51,051 bases of DNA from Actinomycetota bacterium (lineage in GTDB: Bacteria > Actinomycetota > Actinomycetes > Propionibacteriales > Propionibacteriaceae). The notes beneath the pieces were generated by a model. It ran no database searches and was not told where the DNA came from. It worked only from the letters and a program-made list of their open reading frames with translations. The position numbers and the translations under genes were made by a program. Below, in pieces: positions 50,273-51,051 of this stretch. The number at the start of each line of letters is the position of its first letter. Position 1 is the stretch's first letter. Location of the stretch: NCBI GenBank assembly GCA_020161015.1, contig JAIUOT010000012.1, forward strand, positions 1 to 51,051, in the 5' to 3' direction.

Positions 50273-50415
50273 CGCACTTCGACCGGCATGACCTCGGACC
50301 TAGCGGGTCGGCGCGCTTTGCGCGATGTCTCCAGACGTCAGCCTGGTTCTCGCAGTGGAGCACGTGGTCGGCGTGCACACGCCATTTTCACACCAAACCA
50401 TCGGAGCCCTACTAC
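50273..50415 (+). other. rpsA 5' leader with small hairpins
   Basis: About 143 nt with no supported gene. Small hairpins can be drawn: GTCG/CGAC (near 50271), CGCGC-TTT-GCGCG (50312-50324) and GTCT-CC-AGAC (50327-50336). The stretch before the ATG is A/C/T-rich, and GGAG (50403-50406) is the only Shine-Dalgarno-like sequence, 9 nt upstream. Confidence 0.4.
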
Positions 50416-51051
50416 ATGACCTCTACTCCCGAGGCAGCCACCGTCGCGGTCGACGACTTCGGTTCCCCCGAAGCTTTCCTGGCAGCGATCGACGCGACCA
50501 TCAAGTACTTCAATGACGGCGACATCGTGACCGGCACGGTCGTCAAGGTCGATCGGGACGAGGTCCTGCTCGACATCGGTTACAAGACCGAAGGCGTCAT
50601 TCCCTCCAAGGAACTCTCCATCAAGCACGATGTCGACCCGTTCGACGTGGTCGCCGTCGGCGATGTGATCGAGGCCCTGGTCCAGACCAAGGAGGACAAG
50701 GAGGGCCGGCTGATCCTGTCCAAGAAGCGTGCGCAGTACGAGCGCGCCTGGGGCACGATCGAGAAGGTCAAGGAAGAGGACGGCGTGGTCACCGGCCGCG
50801 TCATCGAGGTGGTCAAGGGCGGCCTGATCATCGACATCGGCCTGCGCGGCTTCCTGCCGGCGTCGCTGGTGGAGATGCGCCGGGTGCGCGACCTCCAGCC
50901 GTACGTCGGCATGGAGCTCGAGGCCAAGATCATCGAGCTGGACAAGAACCGCAACAACGTGGTGCTGTCCCGCCGTGCGTGGCTGGAGCAGACCCAGTCC
51001 GAGGTGCGTCACACCTTCCTCAACCAGCTCACCAAGGGCCAGATCCGCAAG
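50416..51051 (+). CDS. rpsA: 30S ribosomal protein S1 (3' end outside window)
   Basis: The first 212 residues of ribosomal protein S1; the frame is open to the end of the window. The N-terminal segment (MTSTPEAATVAVDDFGSPEAFLAAIDATIKYF) precedes the first S1/OB repeat (about 35-105: GDIVTGTVVKVDRDEVLLDIGYKTEGVIP). A second repeat (about 120-190: VTGRVIEVVKGGLIIDIGLRGFLPASL) follows. S1 helps bind mRNA to the 30S subunit. Downstream of polA, this is the usual actinobacterial position. The start is the ATG at 50416, preceded by GGAG at 9 nt and a leader with its own promoter. Confidence 0.95.
   Translation, partial: MTSTPEAATVAVDDFGSPEAFLAAIDATIKYFNDGDIVTGTVVKVDRDEVLLDIGYKTEGVIPSKELSIKHDVDPFDVVAVGDVIEALVQTKEDKEGRLILSKKRAQYERAWGTIEKVKEEDGVVTGRVIEVVKGGLIIDIGLRGFLPASLVEMRRVRDLQPYVGMELEAKIIELDKNRNNVVLSRRAWLEQTQSEVRHTFLNQLTKGQIRK

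Overview
This window is the very G+C-rich chromosome of an actinobacterium. Gene content and order point to the Propionibacteriaceae or a close relative, which is an inference: a complete actinobacterial division and cell wall (dcw) cluster ending in a DivIVA/Wag31 gene, an ANTAR response regulator between pyk and polA, polA shortly before rpsA, GTG starts on many genes, and promoters with TANNNT -10 boxes. There is no phage, plasmid, insertion sequence or CRISPR array. It is mostly ordinary core genome, and the less familiar material lies in intergenic DNA and in a few poorly characterised gene sets.

Layout. 1-4.6 kb: the end of the spc ribosomal protein operon (rpsE, rpmD, rplO), a terminator, an 825-bp gap with three palindromic repeats, then secY-adk-map and a panE-like reductase. 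5.5-10.3 kb: a two-domain GNAT protein, an RDD membrane protein and two adjacent DEAD-box helicases. 10.4-15.4 kb: a circularly permuted ATP-grasp / alpha-E / transglutaminase set converging on an FAD amine oxidase-like gene and a DUF4126 membrane protein. 15.4-17.7 kb: a predicted LexA-controlled operon of a HEPN-like protein and DNA polymerase IV (dinB), then a DUF3040 gene. 17.7-22.0 kb, minus strand: a moxR-DUF58-tgpA operon, divergent from mraZ.

22.1-42.2 kb: mraZ, rsmH, ftsL-like, ftsI, murE, murF, mraY, murD, ftsW, murG, murC, ftsQ, ftsZ, pgeF, sepF, yggT, wag31, a TraR/DksA zinc-finger gene, lspA and an rluD-like gene. Many ends overlap by 4 bp, so translation is probably coupled. Together they make the UDP-MurNAc-pentapeptide and lipid II, move and polymerise it at the septum, and build the Z-ring and polar growth scaffold. 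42.2-51.05 kb: pyk, a small conserved gene divergent from a compact HTH-WYL regulator with a palindrome between them, tRNA-Leu(CAA), an ANTAR regulator, a PaaI-like thioesterase, polA, a small monooxygenase-fold protein, two more palindromic repeats, a maltokinase-cap-like gene and the start of rpsA.

The most notable items are a family of five 66-70-bp palindromic elements confined to the two large gaps, a long imperfect stem-loop filling the mraZ-rsmH gap, the LexA box before HEPN-dinB, a phased array of MraZ-type boxes, the ATP-grasp/alpha-E/transglutaminase set, and the divergent WYL-regulator pair.
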